Below are positions 20,848 through 29,857 of a stretch of DNA of 64,000 nucleotides, piece by piece. The DNA is taken from assembly GCF_002157505.1 (NCBI RefSeq), contig NZ_NFSC01000031.1:496001-560000 (forward strand). Direction: 5' to 3'. How positions within the stretch are numbered: position 1 is the first letter of the stretch; each line of letters opens with the position of its first letter. The notes under the pieces are model-generated. The model was not told where the DNA came from and ran no database searches. It saw only the letters and a list, made by a program, of their open reading frames with translations. The DNA is from Arthrobacter agilis. GTDB taxonomy: Bacteria > Actinomycetota > Actinomycetes > Actinomycetales > Micrococcaceae. Position numbers and translations under genes: made by a program.

Positions 20848-23800
20848 CTACCGCACGATGGAGCGCAGGAGACGGAGAGCCACCGAGAGCGACGAGATGT
20901 CGTCCTTCTCCAGCAGGTTGACTTCGGCGAACATGTTGCTTGCCCGCTGCAGCTGGTCCGCGTTCTGCTCCTGCCATGCGAGCAGCCGCTCGCCGGCGTC
21001 GCGGTCCTGCAGGTCCCTGGTGGCGCGCATGACCGCCACGCAGATGTCGGCGACCGTGGAGTAGAGGTCGTCGCGCAGGGCCGCCCGGGCGAGGGCCTGC
21101 CAGCGGTCGGTCCTCGGCAGCTTCGTGATCCGCTCGAGCAGGTCGTCGACCTCGAAACGGTCGTAGACCGCGTAGTACACCTTGGCGATGTTCTCCACCG
21201 GTTCGTCGACCCGGCGTGTGCTGTAAGCGATGTCCAGCAGCGCGAAGGACTCGAACTGTTCGGCCCAGTGACGGCCGAGTTCCTGCGGCAGGTTCCACGC
21301 CCTCGCCGTTGCCATGCCGTCGCGTGCCCGTTCGAGGTCGCAGCCGCGCAGGTACTCGGAGAGCCGTGCCCGAAAGGGAGCCACGAGCGGCTTGAAGGTG
21401 TCGATGTCCTCGTTCACCGACGTGCCCGGCTCCACGTGGTTCACGAACCAGCGCACCGCCCGGTCCAGGAGACGCCGCAGGTCCAGGTGGACGGTGGTCC
21501 AGTGATCCGTCGGGAAGTCCGCGGGCAGTACTGCGAGTGCGTCAATGGTCTCGTCCAGCGAGTAGATCTCCCGCAGGGCGACAAAGGCCCGTGCCACCAC
21601 CGGTTCGGGCACCGATGTCTCCTCGATCACCCGGAAGGCGAAGGTGATGCCACCGAGGTTGATGACGTCGTTCGCGACGACGGTGGAGATGATCTCGCGG
21701 CGCAGCGGGTGCGTGTCGAGCAGGTCGTCGAACCGCTCCACCAGCTGCCGCGGGAAGTACCGGCGGAGGGTGCCCCTGAAGTAGGGATCGTCCGCGAGGG
21801 TGCTGGCTGAGAGGACCCTCGTCAGTTCGATCTTCGCGTAGGCCGCGAGCACCGAGAGTTCCGGAGAGGTGAGCCCGCGGCCGGCGTCGGCCCTCCTGCG
21901 GAGCTCCGCCGTCGTCGGCAGCGCTTCGAGGTTCCGGTCGAGGTCCGCCTTCTTCTCGAGCCAGTCCATCATCCGTTCGTAGCTCGGGCTCCACTCGACG
22001 ACCCTCTGGCGGTCGTTCAGCAGGAGGACGTTCTGGTCGATGTTGTCCTGCAGCACGAGGTGCGCCACCTCGTCGGTCATCGAGTGCAGGAACTCCGCCC
22101 GCTCCTCCGGCTTCAGGCGCCCGGCACGCACCATCCGGTCGACGAAGATCTTGATGTTGACCTCGTGGTCGGAGCAGTCGACGCCGGCACTGTTGTCGAT
22201 GGCGTCGGTGTTGAGGAGGACCCCGGACAGCGCCGCCTCGATACGGCCCCGCTGGGTCATGCCCAGGTTGCCGCCCTCACCCACGACGCGGGCGCGCAGT
22301 TCGCTGCCGTTCACGCGGATCGCATCGTTCGCCCGGTCACCGACGTCGCCGTTCGTCTCGTCCGTGGCCTTCACATACGTGCCGATGCCGCCGTTGTAGA
22401 GCAGGTCCGCCGGTGCCCGGAGGATCGCCCGGAGCAGTTCCGGCGGGCTGAGCTTGGTCACCCCGGCGTCGAGTCCGAGGGCCTCGCCCACCTCCGGAGA
22501 GATGGGGATGGACTTGGCCTGCCGCGGGTACACGCCGCCGCCGGAGCTGATGAGCGTGCTGTCGTAGTCCTCCCAGCTCGACCGGGGAAGGTCGAACAGG
22601 CGGCGGCGCTCGGCGAAGGACGTCGCGGCATCCGGGTTCGGGTCGAGGAAGATGTGGCGGTGGTCGAAGGCAGCGAGCAACCGGATGTGTTCGGACAGGA
22701 GCATGCCGTTCCCGAAGACGTCCCCGCTCATGTCGCCGACGCCCACCACGGTGAAGTCGTCGGTCTGCGTGTCGACGTCGAACTCGCTGAAGTGCCGCTT
22801 CACGGACTCCCAGGCACCCCGCGCCGTGATGCCCATCGCCTTGTGGTCGTAGCCGACGGATCCACCGGAGGCGAAGGCGTCACCGAGCCAGAAGTCGTAT
22901 TCGGCCGACAGCTCGTTGGCGATGTCGGAGAACGACGCGGTTCCCTTGTCGGCCGCGACGACGAGGTAGGTGTCGTCGTCGTCGTGCCGTACGACGCGCG
23001 CCGGCGGCAGCACGGACTCGGTCGTGCCGTTCGTGATGATGTTGTCGGTGATGTCGAGCAGGCCACGGATGAACGTCCGGTAGCTGGCCTGGCCCTCCGC
23101 GAGCCAGGCCTGGCGGTCGAGCGTCGGGTCGGGGAGCTGCTTCGCGAAGAAGCCACCCTTCGCCCCGGTCGGGACGATGACGGCGTTCTTGACGGTCTGT
23201 GCCTTCACCAGACCGAGCACCTCGGTGCGGAAGTCCTCGCGGCGATCGGACCAGCGCAGGCCGCCACGGGCGACCTTGCCGAAGCGGAGGTGCACGCCCT
23301 CGACCTGCGGCGAGTACACCCAGATCTCGAATTTCGGCCGCGGGAACGGCGCGCCGTCGATCCTGGCGGTGTCGAACTTGAAGCTGACGTGGCGCTTGTC
23401 CTGGAAGTAGTTCGTCCGGAGGGTCGCCTCGATGAGGTTCGCGAACGTGCGCAGGACGCGATCCGCGTCGAGCGTCGGAACGGCTTCGAGCCCCTTGTCC
23501 AGTGCCGCACGTGCGGCATCGGTGGCCGCCGCCCGGTCGCCGTCGAGGTCAGGATCGAATCGCGCCGTGAACAGGGCGACGAGTGCCCGACTGACGACCG
23601 CATTGCGCCGCAGGGTGTCCGCGACGAATCCGTAGGAGTTCGTGTTGCCCATCTGGCGCATGTACTTGGCGTAGGCGCGGAGGATCAGGACCTGGCGCCA
23701 GCCGAGCTGCTCGCTCAGGACGAGTCGATCGAACGGATCGGACTCGCTGTTTCCGACGACTGCGGCGCCGAACGCCTCCTGCAGCAGGGTCGCCGTTCCG

Positions 23801-25686
23801 AGGGGCGAGATCTCGGCCGGGTACTTCAGGCCGAGGTCGTAGAGGAAGAACGAACGGCCGTCCGACCGCGTGATCGCGAAGGGCCGCTCGTCGAGTACCT
23901 CGAGGCCCAGGTTGTGGAAGTAGGGAAGGATCTGCGTCAGGCTCTTCGCCTCGGTGAGGTAGAGCTTGAGCCGCGCGTCCTCCGCGCTTCCGTGCTCGTG
24001 GCGCTCGGGCACGTACACGTGGAGCCGGGGTACTCCCGCTCCCGCTTCGGCGAGCTGCTCGAACCGCGCGATGTCCTCCAGCGCGTCCTCGACCTCGTAG
24101 TCCACCCGGTAGCTGGGCGGGAAGGACTCCGCCCAGAGGGCAGCGAGCCGCTGCGCGGTGTCCTGCTCGAATCTCTCCTGGGCGACCTCGACGATGCCCT
24201 CCGACCAGGAGCGGGCAGCCCGTACGAGGCGCTCCTCCAGCTGGGCGGCATCGATGTCGGGGATCTCCGCACCCCTCTGCAGCCGGATGCGGAAGAACAG
24301 CCGGGCAAGGGCGGACTCGCTCATCCGCGCCTCGAAGTCGATCGTGTCGGCGTCGAGCGCCGTCCTCAGTTCCTCCTCTATGCGCAACCGCACGCTCGTG
24401 GTGTAGCGGTCGCGGGGCAGGTAGACGAGGGCGGACATGAAGCGCCCGTAGACGTCCGGGCGCAGGAACAGCCGCGTGCGCCTGCGCTCCTGCAGCCGGA
24501 GGATCCCGAGAGCGGTGGAGACCAGGTCGGTGACCTCGATCTGGAACAGCTCATCACGGGGGTACGTCTCGAGGATGGACAGCAGGTCCTTCCCGGAGTG
24601 GGAATCGGACGGGAATCCGCACCGCCGCAGGACCTCGGTGACCTTGTCGCGGACGAGCGGCACATTCCGCACGGAGCCCGTGTAGGCGCTGGTCGCGAAC
24701 AGGCCGATGAAGCGGCGCTCACCGTTGACATTGCCCTGGGCATCGAAGCTCTTGATGCCGATGTAGTCCAGGTACGCGGCCCGGTGCACCGTCGAGCGTG
24801 AGTTGGCCTTCGTGATGACGAGGACGCGGCGCTCACGGGCCTTGGCCCTGCCTGCTCCCGTGAGTTGCTGGAGGTGCCCGCCCCCGATTCCGTGGCGGAG
24901 CAACCCGAGGCCGCTGCCCTCCCGGACGCGGAGGGCGTCGGCACCTGCCTCATCGGTGACGAGGTCGTATTCCTTGTAGCCGAGGAAGGTAAAGTTTCCG
25001 CTGTCGAGCCATTGTAGGAGTTCCTGCGCCTGCCGCAGGTCGGGGATGTCCTCCGCACCTGCGATCGAGCCGAGGGACGCCTCGATGGAACGGACCCGAT
25101 CACGCATGACGGGCCAGTCCTCCACCGCCGACCGGACATCCCCCAGTACGCGGTGGAGCCCGTCGATGATGGACTCCTTGGCAGCGGTGTCCGGAAGACG
25201 GGCGACCTCCACCGAGATCCAGGACTCGATATGTGCGGTGTGGCCCGTCAGCCCGGCCAGTTCGCCGATATCGGGGAGCGCGGCCGTGTCGCCGCTCGAG
25301 GCTCCCGCCGTCGACGGGACGCGCTCGAGCGCCGCCAGCGTCGACGCCCCGTCCTCCCGCACCGCGAGGAACGTCGGGTGGACGACGAGCTGGATCGCCG
25401 CATTCTGGCGGACCAGCTCGGCGGTGACGGAGTCCACCAGGAAGGGCATGTCGTCGGTGACGATCATGACCACGCTCGAATTGCCCTGGTCCATCACGCC
25501 GATGGCGGCGGTTCCCGGCTTCCGGGATTCGGCGAGGTCGCGGTGCGCGAAGGCGCGCTGGCGGAGGTCGGTCAGCAGGTATCCGGCGGCATCTTCGCGC
25601 GCGAGATGCTCGAAGTAGTGCTCTACGAAACCCTCCCGCGCAGTGTCCGAGCTTGACTGATCCGTTGTCCTGGATCCAGACGACAT
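20848..25686 (-). CDS. gdh: Large NAD-specific glutamate dehydrogenase (180-kDa class)
   Basis: A 1612-residue enzyme interconverting glutamate and 2-oxoglutarate plus ammonia with NAD, mainly catabolic. The size and the order of segments are those of the large bacterial GDH class. A long N-terminal regulatory part contains ACT-like repeats (to about residue 700). The catalytic core includes GGLRWSDRREDFRTEVLGL, the PTGAKGGFF lysine motif near residue 838 and the VGVGDMSGDVFGNGML nucleotide-binding motif near 982. A helical C-terminal domain follows. The start ATG at 25686 has GGAGG 8 bases upstream. It follows the CpaE-like gene by 47 bases on the same strand. M. tuberculosis has an orthologous enzyme (Rv2476c) at a different locus, so this is an inserted neighbour relative to the mycobacterial order. 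Confidence 0.96.
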   Translation of the reverse strand: MSSGSRTTDQSSSDTAREGFVEHYFEHLAREDAAGYLLTDLRQRAFAHRDLAESRKPGTAAIGVMDQGNSSVVMIVTDDMPFLVDSVTAELVRQNAAIQLVVHPTFLAVREDGASTLAALERVPSTAGASSGDTAALPDIGELAGLTGHTAHIESWISVEVARLPDTAAKESIIDGLHRVLGDVRSAVEDWPVMRDRVRSIEASLGSIAGAEDIPDLRQAQELLQWLDSGNFTFLGYKEYDLVTDEAGADALRVREGSGLGLLRHGIGGGHLQQLTGAGRAKARERRVLVITKANSRSTVHRAAYLDYIGIKSFDAQGNVNGERRFIGLFATSAYTGSVRNVPLVRDKVTEVLRRCGFPSDSHSGKDLLSILETYPRDELFQIEVTDLVSTALGILRLQERRRTRLFLRPDVYGRFMSALVYLPRDRYTTSVRLRIEEELRTALDADTIDFEARMSESALARLFFRIRLQRGAEIPDIDAAQLEERLVRAARSWSEGIVEVAQERFEQDTAQRLAALWAESFPPSYRVDYEVEDALEDIARFEQLAEAGAGVPRLHVYVPERHEHGSAEDARLKLYLTEAKSLTQILPYFHNLGLEVLDERPFAITRSDGRSFFLYDLGLKYPAEISPLGTATLLQEAFGAAVVGNSESDPFDRLVLSEQLGWRQVLILRAYAKYMRQMGNTNSYGFVADTLRRNAVVSRALVALFTARFDPDLDGDRAAATDAARAALDKGLEAVPTLDADRVLRTFANLIEATLRTNYFQDKRHVSFKFDTARIDGAPFPRPKFEIWVYSPQVEGVHLRFGKVARGGLRWSDRREDFRTEVLGLVKAQTVKNAVIVPTGAKGGFFAKQLPDPTLDRQAWLAEGQASYRTFIRGLLDITDNIITNGTTESVLPPARVVRHDDDDTYLVVAADKGTASFSDIANELSAEYDFWLGDAFASGGSVGYDHKAMGITARGAWESVKRHFSEFDVDTQTDDFTVVGVGDMSGDVFGNGMLLSEHIRLLAAFDHRHIFLDPNPDAATSFAERRRLFDLPRSSWEDYDSTLISSGGGVYPRQAKSIPISPEVGEALGLDAGVTKLSPPELLRAILRAPADLLYNGGIGTYVKATDETNGDVGDRANDAIRVNGSELRARVVGEGGNLGMTQRGRIEAALSGVLLNTDAIDNSAGVDCSDHEVNIKIFVDRMVRAGRLKPEERAEFLHSMTDEVAHLVLQDNIDQNVLLLNDRQRVVEWSPSYERMMDWLEKKADLDRNLEALPTTAELRRRADAGRGLTSPELSVLAAYAKIELTRVLSASTLADDPYFRGTLRRYFPRQLVERFDDLLDTHPLRREIISTVVANDVINLGGITFAFRVIEETSVPEPVVARAFVALREIYSLDETIDALAVLPADFPTDHWTTVHLDLRRLLDRAVRWFVNHVEPGTSVNEDIDTFKPLVAPFRARLSEYLRGCDLERARDGMATARAWNLPQELGRHWAEQFESFALLDIAYSTRRVDEPVENIAKVYYAVYDRFEVDDLLERITKLPRTDRWQALARAALRDDLYSTVADICVAVMRATRDLQDRDAGERLLAWQEQNADQLQRASNMFAEVNLLEKDDISSLSVALRLLRSIVR

Positions 25687-25733
25687 GGGGAGGGCCTCCG
25701 TAACGAAATTAAAGGCCGCGCCATTGCGACCTC

Positions 25734-27059
25734 TTACCGTGGAAGCCTATCCGTGTTGCCCGAAAACTTCACGTTGCGCAGGAGGCGCCCAGGCCGGCGC
25801 CGGGGCCTCTCCGCGATCGGCACCCCGGCGAGCTCCGCGATCGCGTGGCGAAGCGGCGAACCGGGTGCCGTTTCGAGCAGCGCCGTGCCCGCCAGGAGCG
25901 CCTGGTCGGCGGCCGCGACGTCGACGGGCAGGAAGGCCGAGATCCCGGCGGCCGGCCCGAAGCGCTCCCACGCCTCCCGCAACTGGGTCTCCGGGACACG
26001 TCCGACGGCGGCGGCGCGCACCTTGTTGAACACCACCCGGGGGACGGCCGTCGGAACGATGTCGGCGAGTTCGGCGAGCGCCTTCACCAGGCGTGGAACA
26101 CCGATCGCGTCCGCTCCGCCCACGGCGATAACGGAGTCAGCCGCTTCCAGGCACCGGAGCGCTGCACCGTTGCGGCGCGGCGTGAGGGTGTCGAAACTCA
26201 GTTCCTCATCGGCCTCGATACAGAAGCCGCAGTCGACGATGGTGACCTCCGCGAGCGAACGGGCGGCCTCGAGGACCCGGCCGAGGGCGGCGGGACGCAG
26301 TTCGGGCCAGCGGTCCGGCCGGGTGATGCCGGTCAGCACCCGGAGGCGTCCCCCCTTGATGGCCACACTCACCGCGGTCCGGCCGAGTGCCGCCCCGCCG
26401 AACCCGCCCTGGTCCGCGATCCGGCAGGCCTGGGCGAGGCCCGCCGATTCATCGAGCAACCCGAGCGAGGCGCCGATACTCGCACCGTAGGTGTCTGCAT
26501 CGACCAGCAGGACCGATGTTCCCGCAGCGGCGAGTTCCGCGGCCATGTTGATGGCCACGGTCGTGCGGCCCGGACCGCCGGCCGGCCCCCAGACCGCCAT
26601 GATGCGCCCGTCCGCGGGGCGGTCAGCCAGCTCGTCCCTCACATCGACGGGCGAGGGCGCCGCTTCCGGGAGGTCGAGGGGATCCGCATAGGCGAGGGAG
26701 CCCCGGGGGCGGGCCGACGCGTCGAACCTCTCGACCGCCCGTGAGACCGCGTCGGCGAGCGTTGCGGGATCGGCCGAGGACGCCACGTACTCGACTCCCT
26801 CGATGGCGGGGGCGCGCGGGCCCTCGGTCAGCGCGACGATCACGACGCCCGCGAAGCGCAGCCTGTCGGCCAGGGAGGCGGTGAGCTCGACGGCGCCCGG
26901 CGCGATGATGGCCGCCCGCGCGAGACCCGTCTGGCACGCGGCCATGAGCTCGGGGAGCTCCTCGCACCGGCGCACGACGGTGACCGGTCCGCGGAGCTGC
27001 TCGAGGCCCGGGACGTAGGCGTTCGCCAGTGCCCCGAGCGTGATGACGGGGATGTTCAC
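25734..27059 (-). CDS. CpaE/MinD-like ATPase
   Basis: A 441-residue protein with a receiver-like N-terminal half (residues about 1-120, no clear phospho-acceptor pattern) and a C-terminal MinD/ParA-type ATPase. The deviant Walker A reads WGPAGGPGRTTVA near residue 155, with LLVDADTYG as the switch motif and VTIVDCGF as Walker B. The typical signature lysine of Walker A appears replaced (GGPGRTT), so ATP hydrolysis may be weakened. CpaE/TadZ proteins localise Flp pilus machinery, but no TadA ATPase, TadB, TadC or pilin gene is visible in the window. It overlaps the SAF-domain gene by 4 bases, so the two proteins very likely work together. The function outside pili is unknown. Confidence 0.8.
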   Translation of the reverse strand: MNIPVITLGALANAYVPGLEQLRGPVTVVRRCEELPELMAACQTGLARAAIIAPGAVELTASLADRLRFAGVVIVALTEGPRAPAIEGVEYVASSADPATLADAVSRAVERFDASARPRGSLAYADPLDLPEAAPSPVDVRDELADRPADGRIMAVWGPAGGPGRTTVAINMAAELAAAGTSVLLVDADTYGASIGASLGLLDESAGLAQACRIADQGGFGGAALGRTAVSVAIKGGRLRVLTGITRPDRWPELRPAALGRVLEAARSLAEVTIVDCGFCIEADEELSFDTLTPRRNGAALRCLEAADSVIAVGGADAIGVPRLVKALAELADIVPTAVPRVVFNKVRAAAVGRVPETQLREAWERFGPAAGISAFLPVDVAAADQALLAGTALLETAPGSPLRHAIAELAGVPIAERPRRRPGRLLRNVKFSGNTDRLPR

Positions 27060-27721
27060 GAACCGGCGCCCGGATTCAGGACGACGGCGATGCGGGCGTC
27101 GTTGGAGAGGGCATCGAGCAGTTCGGGCATGGCCTCGTCGTCCACGAGCACCTGCACGAGGGTGGACGAGCTCGCCCCGAGGGCCGACTCCCCCACGGTC
27201 AGTTCGGCGACTTCTGCGGCCTCGAGGAGCAACCGGGGCTCGGCGTAGGAGTTCGTGTCGGTCCTCAGGGAAACCCAGACATCGACGCGGTCGCCGGCAG
27301 CGGTCCCGGTGGGCAGCGGATCCTCGACGCTCAGGCCGACGGGCTTCCGGTCCAGGTCGTCAGCGGTGCCGACGGCGGCCGCGGGAACGAGCTCCCCCTG
27401 GGTGACGAGCCGCGTGAGAACCGCGTTCTCGGGTATCCCCTCGGACACCCGGAGGTATGCACCTGTCGAATCGCCGAGGCGGACGGGCATGACGACGAGG
27501 TCTTCGGGCGACAGTGCAGTCCCGACAGCGATGTCCTGCCGGGCCGAGTACACGTCCGTGGTCCTGTCCTGGCTGGCGAGGAGGGCGATGACGCCGACGG
27601 TGGAGGCGAGCACCAGGAGCACTCCGATGAGGAGACGGGGGTCCTTCCAGGATGGCTTCTTCAGCCGGGCCGCGCCCTGCATCTCCGGAATCCGCGTGTC
27701 GGTAGTCGTGTCGCTGGCCAC
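27056..27721 (-). CDS. SAF-domain membrane-anchored protein (CpaB/RcpC-like)
   Basis: A 221-residue protein with a short cytoplasmic N-terminus ending in LKKPSWKDPR, one transmembrane helix (LLIGVLLVLASTVGVIALLA) and an extracytoplasmic SAF domain (SARQDIAVGTALSPEDLV), as in CpaB/RcpC of Flp pilus systems. I chose the GTG at 27721 (weak G-rich ribosome binding site); the frame stays open to 27850 but that extension looks non-coding, and ATG codons further in are alternatives. It overlaps the CpaE-like gene (stop and start share 4 bases). With the divergent HTH gene 180 bases away it forms an isolated CpaB-CpaE unit. The role is unknown without the rest of a pilus system. Confidence 0.75.
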   Translation of the reverse strand: MASDTTTDTRIPEMQGAARLKKPSWKDPRLLIGVLLVLASTVGVIALLASQDRTTDVYSARQDIAVGTALSPEDLVVMPVRLGDSTGAYLRVSEGIPENAVLTRLVTQGELVPAAAVGTADDLDRKPVGLSVEDPLPTGTAAGDRVDVWVSLRTDTNSYAEPRLLLEAAEVAELTVGESALGASSSTLVQVLVDDEAMPELLDALSNDARIAVVLNPGAGS

Positions 27722-27900
27722 TGCCGCCCCCAAGGACCTGTGCCGCCCCTGATGGGCGCTCCCGACGGCAATTCTTGTGTACGACGGGCTCAAAAGGAAC
27801 CGACCGGCGGCAAATCGGACCGAAGTGTGGATATCCCCGTCAAACGACACTGCCGGTGGCAGACTGGAGCCGTACCGGAAGAACCATGAAAGGCGGACCC

Positions 27901-28125
27901 GTGGCCGAGCGGCGTTTTCTCACCCTCGCCGATGTCGGCGAGGTGCTCAATATCAGCTCGTCGCAGACGTACGCCCTCGTCCGGTCCGGCGAGTTGCCCG
28001 CCATCCAGGTGGGCGGGCGGGGCCAGTGGCGCGTCGAGACTCGGGTACTCGAGGAGTACATCGCCAAGGCGTACGAGAAGACGGCCTCCGCGCTGAGGAC
28101 CGAAGCGGACAGTCCACTCGTCTGA
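27901..28125 (+). CDS. Small helix-turn-helix regulator (BldC/excisionase-like)
   Basis: A 74-residue MerR-type winged-helix DNA-binding protein (HTH_17 class). LTLADVGEVLNISSSQTYALVRSG is the helix-turn-helix, IQVGGRGQWRVE the wing, and VLEEYIAKAYE the final helix. Proteins of this shape include BldC, which binds direct repeats cooperatively, and phage excisionases. No phage genes are near, so a chromosomal regulator is more likely. GTG at 27901 has GAAAGG 7 bases upstream; an in-frame ATG at 27886 would add five residues. It is divergent from the CpaB-like gene and could control that pair or the LysM gene, which has three 10-bp direct repeats ahead of it. Confidence 0.85.
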   Translation: MAERRFLTLADVGEVLNISSSQTYALVRSGELPAIQVGGRGQWRVETRVLEEYIAKAYEKTASALRTEADSPLV

Positions 28126-28188
28126 CCGTCCCTGACACTGCTCACGGCCCGTCCTGCTGCTGTTCTCGGGTGCCCTGGATCGCGGCCC

Positions 28189-28749
28189 CTACTCCGTCTG
28201 CGCCACCGAGTCGAGCGTGTCGATGGAAGCGAAGGGCACCGTGAGGACCTCCCGGATATTCGCCGCACGCCTCTCGTCCCCCGGCGCGACAAGTCCCAGT
28301 TCCAGGAAGTCGGCACCTACCCGGTCGATGACACCGGCGTAACGCGAGGGCGGTGACGTCACCCAGAGCGCTACCTGCGCCCTGTCCCGGGACAGCGCCC
28401 GGAGGGCCGATCCCAGTCCGAGCTTTGCCTCGATCCCCGAGAGCGGCTGGCCCACACTGCGCCCCAGGCCTCGAAGAACCTGCACGGACGACAGCGGCAC
28501 GATGACCGAGCGTTCCTCCACCGCCAGGGCGATCCACTGCGAGCCGACATTCGTCAGGACGCCCGTGAGTGAACGGCCTCCGCTGGTCGACACCCCGACC
28601 GGTCGTCCTATCTGGCCGGTCACCCGCTGCATCAGCGTCACGCGCGCTTGCTCCGAGCGCGTGCGCTCCCTGATCTCACTCTCCTGCCGGGCATCCGTCA
28701 CGGCCTGCAACTGCGACTCCAGATCATGGAAAAGGGCATCCCAGCGCAT
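28189..28749 (-). CDS. Conserved actinobacterial hypothetical protein
   Basis: A 186-residue protein beginning MRWDALFHDLESQL. Residues 1-55 are highly charged and probably alpha-helical (ESEIRERTRSEQAR). The rest is rich in short beta-like segments (VGVSTSGGRSLTGVLTNVGSQWIALAV and following), reminiscent of a small beta-barrel. I do not recognise a characterised family, but proteins with this start are common in Micrococcaceae between the CpaB/CpaE-like genes and secA. ATG at 28749 is preferred over an open frame reaching 28800. No signal peptide or membrane segment is seen. It is convergent with the HTH gene; the 63-base gap shows no clear terminator. Confidence 0.7.
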   Translation of the reverse strand: MRWDALFHDLESQLQAVTDARQESEIRERTRSEQARVTLMQRVTGQIGRPVGVSTSGGRSLTGVLTNVGSQWIALAVEERSVIVPLSSVQVLRGLGRSVGQPLSGIEAKLGLGSALRALSRDRAQVALWVTSPPSRYAGVIDRVGADFLELGLVAPGDERRAANIREVLTVPFASIDTLDSVAQTE

Positions 28750-28820
28750 GCCCACAACGTAGGGCCCCGTCCCGCCGGGGTCAACAGCTCCAGAGCGCAC
28801 TACAACGGGCTGAAGCTAGA

Positions 28821-28850
28821 CAAACTGCATCAAACTGCATCAAACTAAAG
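28821..28850. repeat. Three 10-bp direct repeats upstream of the LysM gene
   Basis: CAAACTGCAT, CAAACTGCAT and CAAACTAAAG follow one another without gaps, and a degenerate fourth unit begins CAAG. They are AT rich in a GC-rich setting, one helical turn apart, and end just before the GAAAGGGG ribosome binding site of the LysM gene. They could be a cooperative binding site for a direct-repeat regulator such as a BldC-like protein. Confidence 0.6.
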
Positions 28851-28868
28851 CAAGAAAGGGGTCATCCC

Positions 28869-29699
28869 ATGAAAAGCTCGGATGCAGTACAGGCCGGCAT
28901 CATCTTGGCGTGCGGAGTCGTGTCGGCGGCGGCAGGCGGAGCCCTGACCCGTTCCCGGCAGGCATCCGGGCGGAGACTGGAAGACGTCCTCGGCGTAGGG
29001 CTGTCACTGCTCGGGGTGGTGATCGTCGGCTTGTGGCTCCTCACGCTGGCGGTCGCCGTCGCCGCCGAAATCCTGGAGCGACGGGGTCTGTCGACAGCGG
29101 GAGCGTTCGCCGGGCAGTACACTCCCGCGTTCATGCGGCGACTCGCCGCCGCGCTCCTCGGGGTCCAGCTCCTGGCGGTGCCCGCGGTGGCACAGGCAGC
29201 AATCGGGGGTCCCGATGCCGGTACGGGATCCGCCGTCACCGGGTCCGCAGTTCTCCCTGCACCGGGGTCCGCCCCCGGCGCCTGGACCGGTGCCGGTACC
29301 GGTGCTGACGCATCCGCTGGCGCCGGGTCGCCCTATTGGTCGCCCCTCGCTGCCTCCACGCACGCGGACGGACAGGACGGGGAGCAGCGAGTACCGCCCG
29401 CGCCGCCGGTGCCCGTGTCGCCCCCGGTGCCCGTGTCGCCTGCGTGGGAACCGGCGCCGATGCCGCTCGAGGGAGGACTTCTGGTCCGGCCGGACAGCAG
29501 GAGGACTGACACGGCGGAGGTCGTCGTGGCGCCCGGCGACTCACTCTGGTCCATCGCCGCGGCCCGACTCGGGCCGCTTGCCACAGCAGCCGACATAGCG
29601 GAAGCGTGGCCCGCCTGGTTCGACGCGAACCGGTCGGTCATCGGCGACGATCCCTCGCTCCTCCTGCCGGGCCAGGTCCTGCAGGCGCCCTCGCCCTGA
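28869..29699 (+). CDS. LysM-domain membrane protein
   Basis: A 276-residue protein with two N-terminal hydrophobic segments (GIILACGVVSAAAGGAL; LSLLGVVIVGLWLLTLAVAVAA), a third hydrophobic stretch (LAAALLGVQLLAVPAVAQAA) and a long proline/glycine-rich linker. A C-terminal LysM domain follows (VVVAPGDSLWSIAAARLGPLA ... LLPGQVLQAP), expected to bind peptidoglycan outside the cell. The start ATG at 28869 has GAAAGGGG 7 bases upstream. The linker has short repeats (PVPVSPPVPVSP). It lies next to an Rv3235-like gene and secA, a position where many actinobacteria carry a LysM protein. The enzymatic function, if any, is unknown; no catalytic domain is seen. Confidence 0.85.
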   Translation: MKSSDAVQAGIILACGVVSAAAGGALTRSRQASGRRLEDVLGVGLSLLGVVIVGLWLLTLAVAVAAEILERRGLSTAGAFAGQYTPAFMRRLAAALLGVQLLAVPAVAQAAIGGPDAGTGSAVTGSAVLPAPGSAPGAWTGAGTGADASAGAGSPYWSPLAASTHADGQDGEQRVPPAPPVPVSPPVPVSPAWEPAPMPLEGGLLVRPDSRRTDTAEVVVAPGDSLWSIAAARLGPLATAADIAEAWPAWFDANRSVIGDDPSLLLPGQVLQAPSP

Positions 29700-29857
29700 C
29701 CCGGCGCCCTCAGGCGCACCTCAAGCACCACGTCACCCACCACGTCGCGCACCACCGCATCGCGCACGGCAAGCACACCTGTGCTTCCCGTGCACCCTGC
29801 CCGTAGGAGGAACCCGGCCGGACGTCCCCTGCCGGAACAGCAAGGAAAGGACATCCC

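Noticed and set aside
22060..24801. 913-codon open frame antisense to the glutamate dehydrogenase gene
   Set aside because: Its residues are rich in Arg, Val, Asp and Gly in the pattern produced by the complement of GC-rich codons; no domain, no ribosome binding site, and the opposite strand is a clear 1612-residue enzyme.
29606..29806. 66-codon frame ending in a histidine-rich segment
   Set aside because: It starts inside the LysM gene in another frame and lacks a ribosome binding site; kept only as a low-interest observation.
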